Shown here: positions 54,130-64,000 of the stretch, piece after piece
Numbering within the stretch: position 1 is the first letter of the stretch
Layout: each line of letters opens with the position of its first letter
Origin: Saturnia japonica
Taxonomy: Eukaryota; Arthropoda; Insecta; Lepidoptera; Saturniidae
Direction: 5' to 3'
DNA length: 64,000 nt
NCBI GenBank assembly: GCA_033032175.1
Contig: CM065316.1
Coordinates: forward strand, 4,000,115 to 4,064,114
Position numbers and translations under genes: made by a program
The notes under the pieces: model-generated
What the model was told of the DNA's origin: nothing
The model's input: the letters and a program-made list of their open reading frames with translations, nothing else
Database searches by the model: none

Positions 54130-54760
54130 TACTAATAATATAAAGCTGAAGAGTTTTTTGTATGTTTGTTTGGTTGAACACGCTAATCTCAGGAACTACT
54201 AGTTCGAATGGAAAAAGTGTTTCAGTGTTGGACAGTACATTTATCGAGGAAGGCTATAGGCTATATAACATCACGCTATAATCAATATTAATTCTTTTGA
54301 GAGCTTCCATTGCGATGCGTAAATGGTTAAAGTTACTCAAAAATCGTGTGTGATGGAATTATGTCTCTTAAAAAAAGTCCGCAATAGCATAAGGCTATCT
54401 TTTAAGGTTTACTCAATATAACCTTTTTTATGATAATAAATTGTGTTCTAAAATAATAAATTATTTGCAAAAGTGTTTTTATATATATGGTATTAATCCT
54501 TAACGAAATAAATACCTTATTCATTACAAATATTTAATTTTGAACAAAAATGCCCTTTACAGTAAATTATTTAAAAGAATATCTTAGGAGATATCACAGT
54601 TTTAAAACAACTCGGCAGCAAAATAATGATCAAGTATGTAGCGCCAGCGCATTTTTATTATGCAGAATAATATGAGAGACGGGCGGCACCTAATAATACA
54701 GCCTTTCTCCCTCTGTCTCTTACATGACGCAGACGAAGTTACGAGGGTCAGCTAGTTACC
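54130..54760. repeat. repeat fragment between BEL and copy 2
   Basis: 'atctatactaataatataaa' with 'gctgaagagttttttg' through 'gaagttacgagggtcagctagtt' at 54750 forms one interspersed element ending in CTAG. Non-coding. Confidence 0.5.
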
Positions 54761-55078
54761 TATATACAAAACTTAAGCTTTCTGCGTTCCGTCTATAGTA
54801 TAATATAAACTTTAACTCGGCCAAATTTCACACTCCTTCGTGACCACAATATGCTTAAAATGGAATACAAAGTTTTCTTTTCACTTATTAATATATTAAA
54901 TAGATAGCCATAATAGTTGTATAGAATAACTTTTTTTAGAATAAATTTTACTTTTGGTTTAGGTATATATTTTAACGTGAGACAAAGTAAAACAATGTAA
55001 ACACACTTTTTTACCACTAATAGGTATCGAACTATATTTGAATATGAAGGCCGATTATTATGTATTTTTATTGCCAGA

Positions 55079-56056
55079 CTAGCGAGACGCCTCAGCTTCG
55101 CGCGGGTACAATTTACAAAGTGGTATATTTTATGTTTAAAAAAGCCTGATTTAGAGTTTATCGCTTCAATATTGACAGTTCATAACTTCATAACTGCCTC
55201 ATTAATCTAGTGGTCCTAAACGCGCCTGCTATGCTCGAGGTTCTAGGTTCGATTCTCAGGTCGAAAAAAGTATTATTGGGGTTTTATATAAAATTCTCAG
55301 TAGCAGCTTGGAGTTTGGCTTTTTGCCCGCTTAACGGCAACAGGCTCGTTAGATGGGATCTAAAACATATCCGGCAAACTGTGGGAGTACATCTCTGCCT
55401 AACACTTCGGGAATACAGACGTGATAGTATGTTATGTAACTTCATAGTTACGAATAGTGCGCTTAGCTCGCGACGCGGAATTTTTCAATAGTTTTTTTCG
55501 GCAAGATTTCTTTGGCCGCGAATAATTTTAATTCGTGATATCTTCTACGGTACTCATTTAAATGAAAAAGTGTAAATAACAATCGTAATTAAATGCCCAA
55601 GTTAACTAACGAAATTATCTGGATAAAGATTAATACTGAATTGGTGAAAATAACTTTGCAAATAACGTAATAGGTATTTTAAATTATTATGTTGAAGATA
55701 AAAATGTTTACTCTGAGTCAACCTTAGGAAATAAACATATGCTATCGCGGATTCTTCTGTATGCTTTTTGAAGAACTACAATTCTTTACAACAATATATT
55801 GATCTACCTCATAAGGTTTAGCCAGCGTAAGACATGTAAGTGCCCGAAAATCATTTTTGACGACTTGATTACAAATAATAGAATTTTTTCTGCACTACAA
55901 AAAGTTATTTGGAATATATTGCATAAATAAACCTTTCGTAAAAAATCTCTAAATGATAGTGAAAACCGCATAAAATACGTCGCGTAGTTTAAAAGGTCTA
56001 AGCGTACATGAGGGACAGACAGCGAGAAGCGACTTCATTTTATTCTATGTATATTA
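55079..56056 (-). mobile_element. Helitron-like element carrying a SINE, copy 2
   Basis: CTAG at 55079-55082 with a GC-rich inverted terminus 'cgagacgcctcagcttcgcg' is the 3' end on the minus strand. The other end is near 'tctatgtatattat'. The SINE at 55193-55436 has perfect flanking 'taacttcata' copies (55183-55192 and 55437-55446). Absent from the matching place in copy 1 (about 41575). Confidence 0.7.
55193..55436 (+). repeat. tRNA-derived SINE inside the Helitron-like element
   Basis: The head 'ctgcctcattaatctagtgg' and B-box-like 'ggttcgattctc' match the SINE at 25870. It is bounded by a 10-bp target duplication. Confidence 0.8.
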
Positions 56057-56375
56057 TATATATGTTTTGATACAATATATTCATACAAATTAAAATATTG
56101 AGCATCTAAAGTCGCACAGGCAGAATCAGACCTTCTCATAATAAACATTGAGAAAATTCTGTTAAAAGCTAGATTATTATAATAATAAGACACAGTAAAG
56201 AAGAAATATGTTAAACTTAATACTTTGATACAAGTGTACATTGTACTTATTTGTAATTCTAAAGAATGGTACCAAGGGCTTCTATTCCTGTATTCTGATG
56301 AAAGTTTAGTACTTTTTTGCCCAGTAGTCGTCAACTGCTGTTCGAGTGAAGTCTTCAGTTTCTCTGACCACGAAA

Positions 56376-57059
56376 ATGGGTTTAAATATTTCAAAACTAA
56401 AAGAACGTGTTAAGTCATCATCTGATAAGTCTATATTGTACGTTCGTCTTGTATTCGGATGTTATTCTAAAATTAGCAAATCTAAACTAAAATGTTTACT
56501 TTTCAAAATGTATTGTGTGTGTGTTACTATTGCTCCTACAATGATATTTTTACTACAAGAAACATTTCTCAGCCCTTATGGGATTTCTGTGTCATTCGAG
56601 CATATTTCATTGATGTCTTTAAGTTTAATTACAGCAGAAAAATTCCTTATTAATTATTGTAACAACATTAAAACTTTTACTGCTATTATGGGTGTCGAGC
56701 GTGCTGCAATAATTCCTCTTAATGTGATGATGATTATGATGATTTTTATAACATCGAGAGTCGTTGTGTTCATTGCAAAGGCTATGCAATTTCCCACTGC
56801 ATTTGTATCAGTACATATTACAGCTTTCTACATTTTAATAGCTAAAGATATTAACTACTTATCGGTCATTATTGTTTTTGCGATTTTACATAATCGAATG
56901 AAGATCATAAGAAAATCAATGGAATCGAATACGATTCCGGTGAATATTATTGGGCGGAATGAGATTAAAACGAAAACAAAGTTAATCAGAAAGTCAATGT
57001 TAATGTACAAACATTTATTGGACAACATATTTGGAATTGATCGTAATCTGCAATGTTTG
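56376..57059 (+). CDS. gustatory receptor 2 exon 1
   Basis: 228 codons with donor TTG|GTAAAT. In this copy the alternative in-frame donor seen in copy 1 (GTATTT) is absent, which supports ending the exon here. Confidence 0.88.
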
Positions 57060-60000
57060 GTAAATTTTATTACTATTTTTTTCATTTTTTCTGCTTAATT
57101 GAAATTTGCTTCTTTACCCACAGTTTTGCTAGCGCTAAGTTTGAAAAATATATTTATTAGGTATGTGATTTCTCTGTACAGACGTTGGATCCCCATTACA
57201 TTCTTTTACGGATAACTGCGTCATAATATCTATCGGTGTGCCAAATTTCAACACAAGCCGTTTAGCGGTTTGAGTTATGTGTTAATAAATCAGTCAGTCA
57301 GTCTAGGTTTCCTTTTATATATATTTGTATTAGATGAACGTAATAGTATTTGCTTTCTGTAAGCGCCTCTGCAAGTTGTAAATTTATCTTTATGACATAT
57401 ATATTATAATACATTTACCCATAATAAAACAACAAAGAAATCCTAAATGATAGCAACATAATTATTTTATTTATGGGATTTCAATTTTTTATCATATGCT
57501 ATTATTTAAGCTGATATCATCATAAAACCAAACCAAATACCAATCAAATGCGGTTGGATGATTATTATTGATTATAAGCATGTACAAAGTATAGTTTTCT
57601 AATTTTTGTTCTTGTGACAACTATGAAAGGTCGGCACAACATGTTTTCATTCTTCGTGTTGTGAATTGAGATTTAGCTTATTGTTTAACGACAGTCCGCC
57701 GGGTTCCTATCCTGCCGTCATCCCTTATCTGTGTCTAGCTGACTATAATTTAACAGCCACTATCATCGCCTTTAAGGTTTCCACTACCTTACTACCTTAC
57801 TTGTACTTACTATGAATATAATATCAATATTTGGAGGTTTACCAGTCTGGAGATAAATATGAAAACAATCCTTCCAAATTAAATCTTTTATTTCTGTATT
57901 ATTACCGCGTGCATTGCGTGTGCCGACCGAGACTAGACTGTCCGTGAACACAATGCACAAGTACAACATTAAACATTAATGATGACGCTACAAATACTTA
58001 ATATTACATTACGCATTAGTATTTAATTAATATTAAATATACAAAGAATGATTTTTAAAAACTATGCTGTCCAGTGAAATAGTTTTGTTTAAAAAAATGC
58101 ATATTAATGACTGGTTTCTTTAGATTTAATATTAGTATAGCAGAATAAATATTCATGTAATATTCCAGGAATCTATAATAATGATTACCATTCTACCAAA
58201 ATCCATTATGAAAATGCACAGAATTATAAAGGGTTTTATTTTGGTAAGTAAACATTTTTTATACCATTTATTACATTGAATAAATATTAAGAAGTCACAG
58301 CAGCTGCTTTGCCACAACTTTATGTAGAGCAAAAGCTTGGATAAAATGGATTTTATAAACGAGCGGTATAGTTTTAATACTAGAGGTAAACACGAATTTA
58401 TCATCCCTGTAAGACTAATAAAAGTTTTGCAGTTTACTCTGTAACAATCGATTTTCATATAAGAACTCCACCAGTATGGGAATTTTATGAGGAGTGAAAT
58501 TTATAAAAGTGTGTTTTCTGTCAAAAGGTAATTCATTACTCCTTAGTAAATATCAGATATATGGGGTATCTAGTAACTAATGCAAGGATATTTTTTTTCT
58601 TTTGATTGCTTCAAATATATGTACAGGTTTGTTTTTTATAGTTGCTGAAAATGGCGCGAATTCTATTATTATTATTTCTATTTATTTATTTCTATTATTA
58701 TTTGTACTTAAGGAGTCGTGCGTCGCAGCTTTTTTTTAATGCAATACAGGAATGCGCTTGGCCTCAATCTTACCTGATGGAAAGTAAAGATGAGGCCGAC
58801 GATGTATCGCGCTTACATATAAAATGCCCATTCACTCTTCGATTGCAGACTCCCAAGTTATAGGTGGATGGGAAAACAGACGACGGGAGTGAATTCCACT
58901 CCTTTGCCGTTTGCATAATGAATCGACGATGCGTATAAGGGGAATTTCCAGGACAAAAGGGTAGAATCCCTCACGGCATCTAGTTGTCCTATGGTGGAAC
59001 GGATTGGTTGGAATTAAATCGTGTAACTCCTGTGCACACTCTTCAAAGTTCAACCTGTAAAATACTGAGAGACAAGCTACCTTACGACGATTCTCCAGAC
59101 TGAGCATTTTTGCCTTCATCAGTGCTTCATCGCCAACAAGTCGACGAGCTCAGCGCTAAATTGAATCGAGAGCGGCCAACTGTTATTTGGCTGATCCATC
59201 CCATAGATGACAGCAATATTCTTCACAAGAGCGTACCTGTGCTTGATACAAGCTTAGAGTCTGGTTCGGTGTGAAATACCGCCTAACCTTGAAGAGGATC
59301 CCCAATTTCTTAACAGCTGTTCTCGCCTTTATCTCGATCAAACACCCAAAGTTCAGATCAGATGTTAGTTGGACACCAAGGAGCTCAAGGTTGTCAACAA
59401 CCTGAAGGGAAACCCCCAGAAAAGTAGGAGTCAGGAGAAGCGGCCTCCGTTTAGCTGAGAACAGACTCGTCTGAGTTTTTTCAGCATTAAACCTGACCAA
59501 GTTCGCATCACCCCTAATGTAAGGTTCAGATGCAAGCGTTCGACCATGGCCTTTCTCTCATTATGGACTTCCTGTAAATTAGCCTGCGGATTGGATAAGT
59601 ACCTCTCAGTTACAGTACTGTCAACTGCGTACCCAACACTACCGGGTTTTAGCAGATCGTTGATGTGCAGCAGGAATAGTGTCGCTGAGAGTACAGATCC
59701 CTGAGGAACTCCGGCATTTATAGCCTTGGAGTCAGACGAGCAGCCATCAACAACCACTTGTATTGTCCCGTCCCTCAGAAAATCACTGGTCCAGGTTCGC
59801 AGGCGACCGGAGATTCCATAAGCCCGGAGCTTGCTTAAGATATTTACATACATACCCTATTTATAGATAATAGTGTTACGCGCGTTCTACACTCGCAGCG
59901 CGAATGACCATGAAACCATGAAATTAAAGTGTAGATAGTTTCACTTCGCGCCGTTAACCGATCGGTGTCAGTTTGCTTGCGCTTTGTTCACAGTGCGCGA

Positions 60001-62149
60001 ATGCGTACGTCGATTACACTTGCAGAGTTGTAGCTCTTGCCGCTCTTGGCAGTAGCGCACGAGACGTAATCGGAAGTAGTCTTGTGTAGCAATGCGTTGT
60101 TTGCTCCAAACATTTCTATATTCTTATTCTCCAGCTTTTTTTATTTGTTTGTTATTTTTAATACAAACATAATTGTAGTGCGCTACAGTAGCCATCGTGA
60201 CAGTCGTAGCAACAGCCACATGATCATCCATTTTCTTTGAGTTCGCGAACGAAATTGCGAAACTATGCCAGTGTTGAGGGACACGTTTTCACGTGAACCG
60301 CTGCGTGAATTTACGACAAGAATCGCTTATAGTTTGTCAATTATTGAATAACATTATACTTCCAGTGTACACAATTTCATTAATCACTACACCAAACCAC
60401 GACCTATTGACAATTGGAAACGACGAGAAATTCACAGATCTATATTTTCCCACAAGTGGTGGTGGTTTCCAGTGGTACTCCAAGAACATTTAACAAGCAT
60501 TCAGGCTTATTCACAATGTTTTCTTTCACCGACAGCCGATAGTGCTACTAATTTAAATCAGTAAATGTACGCGAATTCGGAAGAATTCGTTAATACATTC
60601 AGGGCCCTTATGGCTGGATAACAGTATAGTCAGATCGAAAATAAAAACTCTTTTATAAGTAATTTGATAAAATTAACGAATTATGTAATCAAGCCCAAAG
60701 ATTATTATTTAATTATAATGATTCAGATTTTCACTTATAAACGAAATAACATTGCAGGGTAAAGGTGCAGTAGTGAATACAATAGATTTCATCCAGAACA
60801 TTTTGTGTGTAACTTGCCCGGCGATTTTAGCAGAAATGACAATTATTGAAGTGGACAGAATTAAGCAAATTATTGTAAAGCAGTTGCTCCAATGTTCAGG
60901 TAATATTTTTTGTAGTAAAAAAAATACGCCGAAGTGAGGGCACGTTGTTAAGCACAGGAAGATCCAAAAACAACGGTGAACATCGAAAGATCCGCAATCC
61001 ATCGTCGGTCCTCGCTGTAGATATACGTGCGAGCCTCTTGGCAGCTGAATATACTAATAAAGCTCCTGAATATACTAGCTAATCCTGAAACGCGACATAC
61101 CAAAAGAGAGTCACTGTGACAAGTTTATAAGGGCATGGTGTTCCCGACCCAGTCAGGTACAGATCTGTTTGTTCCCGGAACACCACGCGTCTAAGCGTGC
61201 CACTAAGGCAGGTGTTACATATAGTGTATGGTGTTCGCGATCCAGTCGGATGCAACTATCTTGTCCTACGACTCTGGAATAGACAATAATAATAAAAATA
61301 TACAAATCTGTAAACGTTTACAGCAATGGAACATGCATTGCTACATCCAAAATCGTAATTATTAAACAAAAAACCCGAGCAACAACAACACGACTAGAAT
61401 TTTTATCTTATATTTGCTTTTTCTTTGATTTCCAGACGCCGTATTTAAGTATTATATAACCTATGTGACTCTTACTACTTAGACGACTCTAACGACATCT
61501 CGTATGCTAAAATCCATCAAGCCGTTTAGGCTACAGAGCATGCCAAAGAAATAGACTTACATTTATACGCTCAAAAAATATAATCCTCCTTTTTCGCAGT
61601 CGGGTAAAAAATTCAATTAGAAGTTACTGTATTTTACATTACTGTAGTTCATATTAACTTGAATCATTTAACTGAATACTGTTATTTTCACCAGAAAAGA
61701 AAACCAACTTTAATGATTTTGAGGAGTTTTCTAGTGTAACTTCGAAGTCGAAGTCCAATGCCAATGAAATGTAAATAAGACCACCCTTGAGGTATCGCCT
61801 TTCCAAAAAAAGAATCATTTAAATTGGTTTATAAACGAATAAGTTATAGCTGAACATCCATAATTGAAAAAAAATTACATTCGAACTGAGAAATCCTCCT
61901 TTTTTGTAGCCGTTTAAAAAATCATTAAAAATAAAGGAAGCCGATTACTTTATAGATAAATAATTTGCTTTTACAGATGAATCACTACGTTTTGAATTGG
62001 GTGTCATGTTGGAGTACATAAAACGTCGACCTTTCAAACACACCATTCTCCGGGCTATACCGCTGGATGTGTCGCTTCCGATTGGCCTTATTGGCTTGAG
62101 TGTCACATACGTCATTGTGTACATGCAATTTAATATATTTCACATTTAA
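56376..62149 (+). CDS. gustatory receptor, tandem copy 2 (four exons, intact)
   Basis: Exons 56376-57059, 58169-58243, 60758-60899 and 61977-62149 have exactly the lengths and phases of copy 1 and give 357 residues with TYVIVYMQF at the end. By eye the two proteins differ at about 27 of 228 positions in exon 1, 7 of 25 in exon 2, 7 of 47 in exon 3 and 2 of 57 in exon 4. The exon 1 differences cluster at residues 58-76 and 119-151, while 77-117 and nearly all of 152-228 are identical. All splice sites are retained, so this copy should also be functional. A LINE of about 1.1 kb sits in intron 2. Confidence 0.9.
58169..58243 (+). CDS. gustatory receptor 2 exon 2
   Basis: 25 codons (ESIIMITILPKSIMKM...), acceptor TATTCCAG, donor TTTTG|GTAAGT, a stronger donor than in copy 1. 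Confidence 0.8.
58727..59855 (-). mobile_element. LINE fragment inserted in GR2 intron 2
   Basis: The minus-strand element ends in an A-run (plus strand 'ttttttttaatgc' at 58732). The corresponding place in copy 1 (44800-44826, 'gtcgcagctgacac...ttccctatttttag') is uninterrupted. The 5' end is truncated within the reverse transcriptase at about 59855. Confidence 0.85.
58832..59853 (-). pseudogene. CR1/jockey-like LINE reverse transcriptase remnant
   Basis: From the 5' side: LSKLRAYGISGRLRTW, AGVPQGSVLSATLFLLHINDLL and GYAVDSTV, where the catalytic Y-A-D-D has become Y-A-V-D. The next frame has NLELLGVQLTSDLNF, YQAQVRSCEEYCCHLWDG, and the last (59119-58832) has NRRKVACLSVFYRL. Three frames and the lost aspartate show it is dead. 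Confidence 0.85.
59872..60310. mobile_element. MITE, counterpart of 44835-45210
   Basis: Shares 'cgcgttctacactcg', 'atcggtgtcagtttgcttgc' and 'gcacgagacgtaa' with copy 1. It is longer here by small insertions and its minus-strand frame is not preserved. Confidence 0.5.
60758..60899 (+). CDS. gustatory receptor 2 exon 3
   Basis: 142 bases, acceptor CATTGCAG, donor TTCAG|GTAATA, carrying CPAILAEM and EVDRIKQII. Confidence 0.88.
61368..61610. mobile_element. ACCCGAC-terminus MITE in GR2 intron 3
   Basis: Counterpart of 46551-46802, with inverted termini 'aaaaaacccgag' and 'cgcagtcgggtaaaaa'. Confidence 0.7.
61977..62149 (+). CDS. gustatory receptor 2 exon 4
   Basis: 173 bases, acceptor TTTTACAG, stop TAA at 62147-62149. 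Only two residues differ from copy 1. Confidence 0.92.
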
Positions 62150-62581
62150 ACTTCACTCGTGTTATCCACTTTTATAGTATTTCACATATTTCAAAAAGCA
62201 CCAAGATTTCTAGTGTAAGAGTGTGTATACGAAATTTTTAAATTAACGGCTTACTGCGTTATTATACAATAGAATAAAAGAGATAATTTTAATAAAAAAA
62301 GAAAACTAACTTCAATGTGTTTCGAGGAGTTCCCATGTGTGTCTCTGAAGTCGAAAATCTAATGTCATTGAAATTAAAATGGGACTACTCTTGGTGTATC
62401 CCGTTTCCAACGAAAAAAGAAGTTTTTGCTGAACATCCATAAAAAAATGGTCATTCAAATTGAAAAGTCGGTTAAAAATCATACAGATACGGAGCTAAGC
62501 TTCTTTTTTCAAGACTATGCGCTAGGCAGCAGTGTATTTATAATATATGTATTAGTGTAATAAAAGGTTTTATGTATAAAA

Positions 62582-62762
62582 TTGTTGTTTAGTACATTAA
62601 AAAAAAAGTTTGAGTTCACAGGCATCGACAAGAACCGGGAAAAACTCGATCGGGTTTACAAAAATTGTTTTAAATTGTATTTTATAGTATTAATACTGTT
62701 TCCAGTTGTTATCATTTTCAGTGGATGTACAGAGATGCAATCTCTTTTATACATCATCGTTC
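62582..62762 (+). other. conserved exon-like ORF, disrupted by a LINE (copy 2)
   Basis: Reads LKKKFEFTGIDKNREKLD, then a membrane-like segment, then SGCTEMQSLLYIIV. After 62762 the sequence is the LINE 5' end. Copy 1 lacks the first part through a deletion of about 40 bases. See the entry at 47840. Confidence 0.35.
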
Positions 62763-64000
62763 GCGCGCGCTCTGCGGACGGACGCTATTTTGTACCCTCT
62801 GGGAATTAATAAAGCTAAAAAATGGTACAGTGTAAAAAGTGTAAGCAATTCCTTTTCTTAAATAAAGATGAAGTGTTAAGATGTAAGGGTTCATGTGAAT
62901 CGGTATTTCATAAAAAGTGTGTAACAAATATCAAGCAGTTTCAACGACAGGAAATTTGTGAAATGTGTTCAAAAAATGATGGTAGCAGTCCCAATATAAA
63001 GCCTTCTAAAATAATAAATGTTGATGTAGCTACATCAACGGGCGAGGCCGTCTTATTAGAAGTTAATAAGAAGTTGGAGATTTTATATGAAATGCAGAAA
63101 AAGATTGATGATTTGACAGATACGGTTGACTTCTATGCAGAACAATACCAAAAAATGTTGTCTTTCAAAGAAAGTGCTGAGAAAAAAATGAAATCATTGG
63201 AAGAAAAAAATATAAATTTGCAAACAAAAAATGAGGCATTGGAAGAAAGATTATCTTTACTAGAACAAAAAGAAGTCGAAAAGTGTATTGAAATAGTGGG
63301 TTTGGAGGAGACAGAAGAAGAAAACACAAAAAATATTATTAAAAAAGTCGCTCAAAAATTAAATTTAGATCCGATAAACATCGAGGAGGCAAGGAGGGTA
63401 GGCAAAGAAAAACCTACAAACAAAAGATCTAGAGCAATAATTGTTATGTTGCGTACGAAAGCAGTAAGAAATGAATGGTTAAAGCAGAGAAAGCTACAGT
63501 TAAAAAACAGCGAAGTCCTATCAAATAATAATAATGAACGCATATATATCAATGAATGCCTAACTAAACAGCTAAGGCAATTGTTTTGGAGTGCTAGAAC
63601 TATGCTCAGAGGAGATTATAAATTTATATGGATATAGAATCTTAGAATTTTAGTGAAAAAAGACGAAAACTCAAAGATAATAAACATTCGTAGAGAGTGT
63701 GATATTGCAAGATTAAGTTTCGACGGTAAACAATAGATGCTGCGCTGGCCCGGCGCTTAAGGGTCGCTATACACTTCACGAATCCATAACTATTTAAAAT
63801 TCGATTTATTATCGAATATTTGTAATAACATTGATTTCACAAAGTTTGATGATGCAGATAAATGGAGGCTATATATAAAAAATACAACAAAAGATTTACA
63901 AGTTATACATCTAAATATTAGATCGCTGCGTAAACACTATGATGAGTTTTTGTTGCTATTGAAACAGTGTAATTACTGCATGGAAATTATAGTACTCAGC
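62762..64000 (+). mobile_element. CR1-like LINE, 5' part, running off the window
   Basis: The 5' end is at about 62762 with a GC-rich leader ('cgcgcgctctgcggacgg'), then ORF1 and the start of ORF2. Near 63895-64000 the reading DLQVIHLNIRSLRKHYDE and ...CMEIIVLS is the N-terminus of an apurinic-type endonuclease domain. The element continues past 64000. Confidence 0.85.
62822..63637 (+). CDS. LINE ORF1 with PHD-type zinc finger and coiled coil
   Basis: 271 codons. Residues 4-49 hold Cys4-Cys7-Cys21-Cys25-His30-Cys33-Cys46-Cys49, a complete PHD-type finger. About 80-155 is a Lys/Glu-rich coiled coil. The C-terminal part (EIVGLEETEEENTKNII, ARRVG) resembles the FP-like C-terminal domain found in insect LINE ORF1 proteins. 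Such ORF1 proteins bind the element's RNA. The TAG at 63635-63637 looks premature, because in-frame sequence after it (LRILVKKDENSKIINIRREC) still reads as the same domain to a stop at about 63736. Confidence 0.85.
   Translation: MVQCKKCKQFLFLNKDEVLRCKGSCESVFHKKCVTNIKQFQRQEICEMCSKNDGSSPNIKPSKIINVDVATSTGEAVLLEVNKKLEILYEMQKKIDDLTDTVDFYAEQYQKMLSFKESAEKKMKSLEEKNINLQTKNEALEERLSLLEQKEVEKCIEIVGLEETEEENTKNIIKKVAQKLNLDPINIEEARRVGKEKPTNKRSRAIIVMLRTKAVRNEWLKQRKLQLKNSEVLSNNNNERIYINECLTKQLRQLFWSARTMLRGDYKFIWI

Larger units (their letters stand above)
54760..62762. repeat. segmental duplication block, copy 2
   Basis: Counterpart of 40600-47990. It carries the second gustatory receptor plus copy-specific insertions: the SINE-bearing Helitron-like element (55079-56056) and a LINE (58727-59855). 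It ends at 'tacatcatcgtt', where another LINE begins. Confidence 0.88.

Overview
This 64-kb window is nuclear DNA from an insect, most likely a moth or butterfly. It is AT-rich, its genes have introns with GT-AG boundaries, and it is crowded with decayed transposable elements of lepidopteran type: tRNA-derived SINEs, Helitron-like elements ending in CTAG, jockey and CR1-like LINEs, gypsy and BEL/Pao LTR elements, a mariner remnant and hAT-type MITEs. I saw no operon, CRISPR array, rRNA or functional tRNA gene. The family and repeat assignments are by eye and no search was run.

Four host genes can be read. (1) At 741-5492 (+) there is one uninterrupted 1583-codon gene for a STAND NTPase. It has a NACHT-type ATPase in the middle, ankyrin-like or helical sequence at the C-terminus, and an N-terminal region with the residue pattern of a PD-(D/E)XK nuclease. 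That is the layout of bacterial Avs/Cap4-like antiviral effectors and is the most interesting item here. (2) At 9175-37174 (-) six exons spliced in consistent phase encode most of a class A neuropeptide GPCR, best matched to the CCHamide (bombesin-receptor-like) receptors. The first exon, with the N-terminus and TM1, was not found, and the introns are packed with transposons. (3, 4) At 41935-47387 and 56376-62149 (+) two intact four-exon gustatory receptors have identical exon lengths and phases. They lie in a tandem segmental duplication of about 7-8 kb (roughly 40.6-48.0 kb and 54.8-62.8 kb).

The spacer between the duplicated blocks (48.0-54.8 kb) holds a mariner remnant, a small ORF with its own AATAAA and the 3' half of a BEL/Pao element. 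Comparing the two copies gives a relative history. A MITE with an ORF-like stretch and a TIR element starting ACCCGAC are in both copies, so they predate the duplication. A 698-bp TIR element and a hAT-type MITE are only in copy 1. A LINE in intron 2 and a Helitron-like element carrying a SINE are only in copy 2. A further LINE, with an intact-looking PHD-type zinc finger in ORF1, ends copy 2 and runs off the right edge.

The GPCR and the gustatory receptors both belong to chemical signalling, but nothing in the sequence links them functionally. The NACHT gene stands alone.
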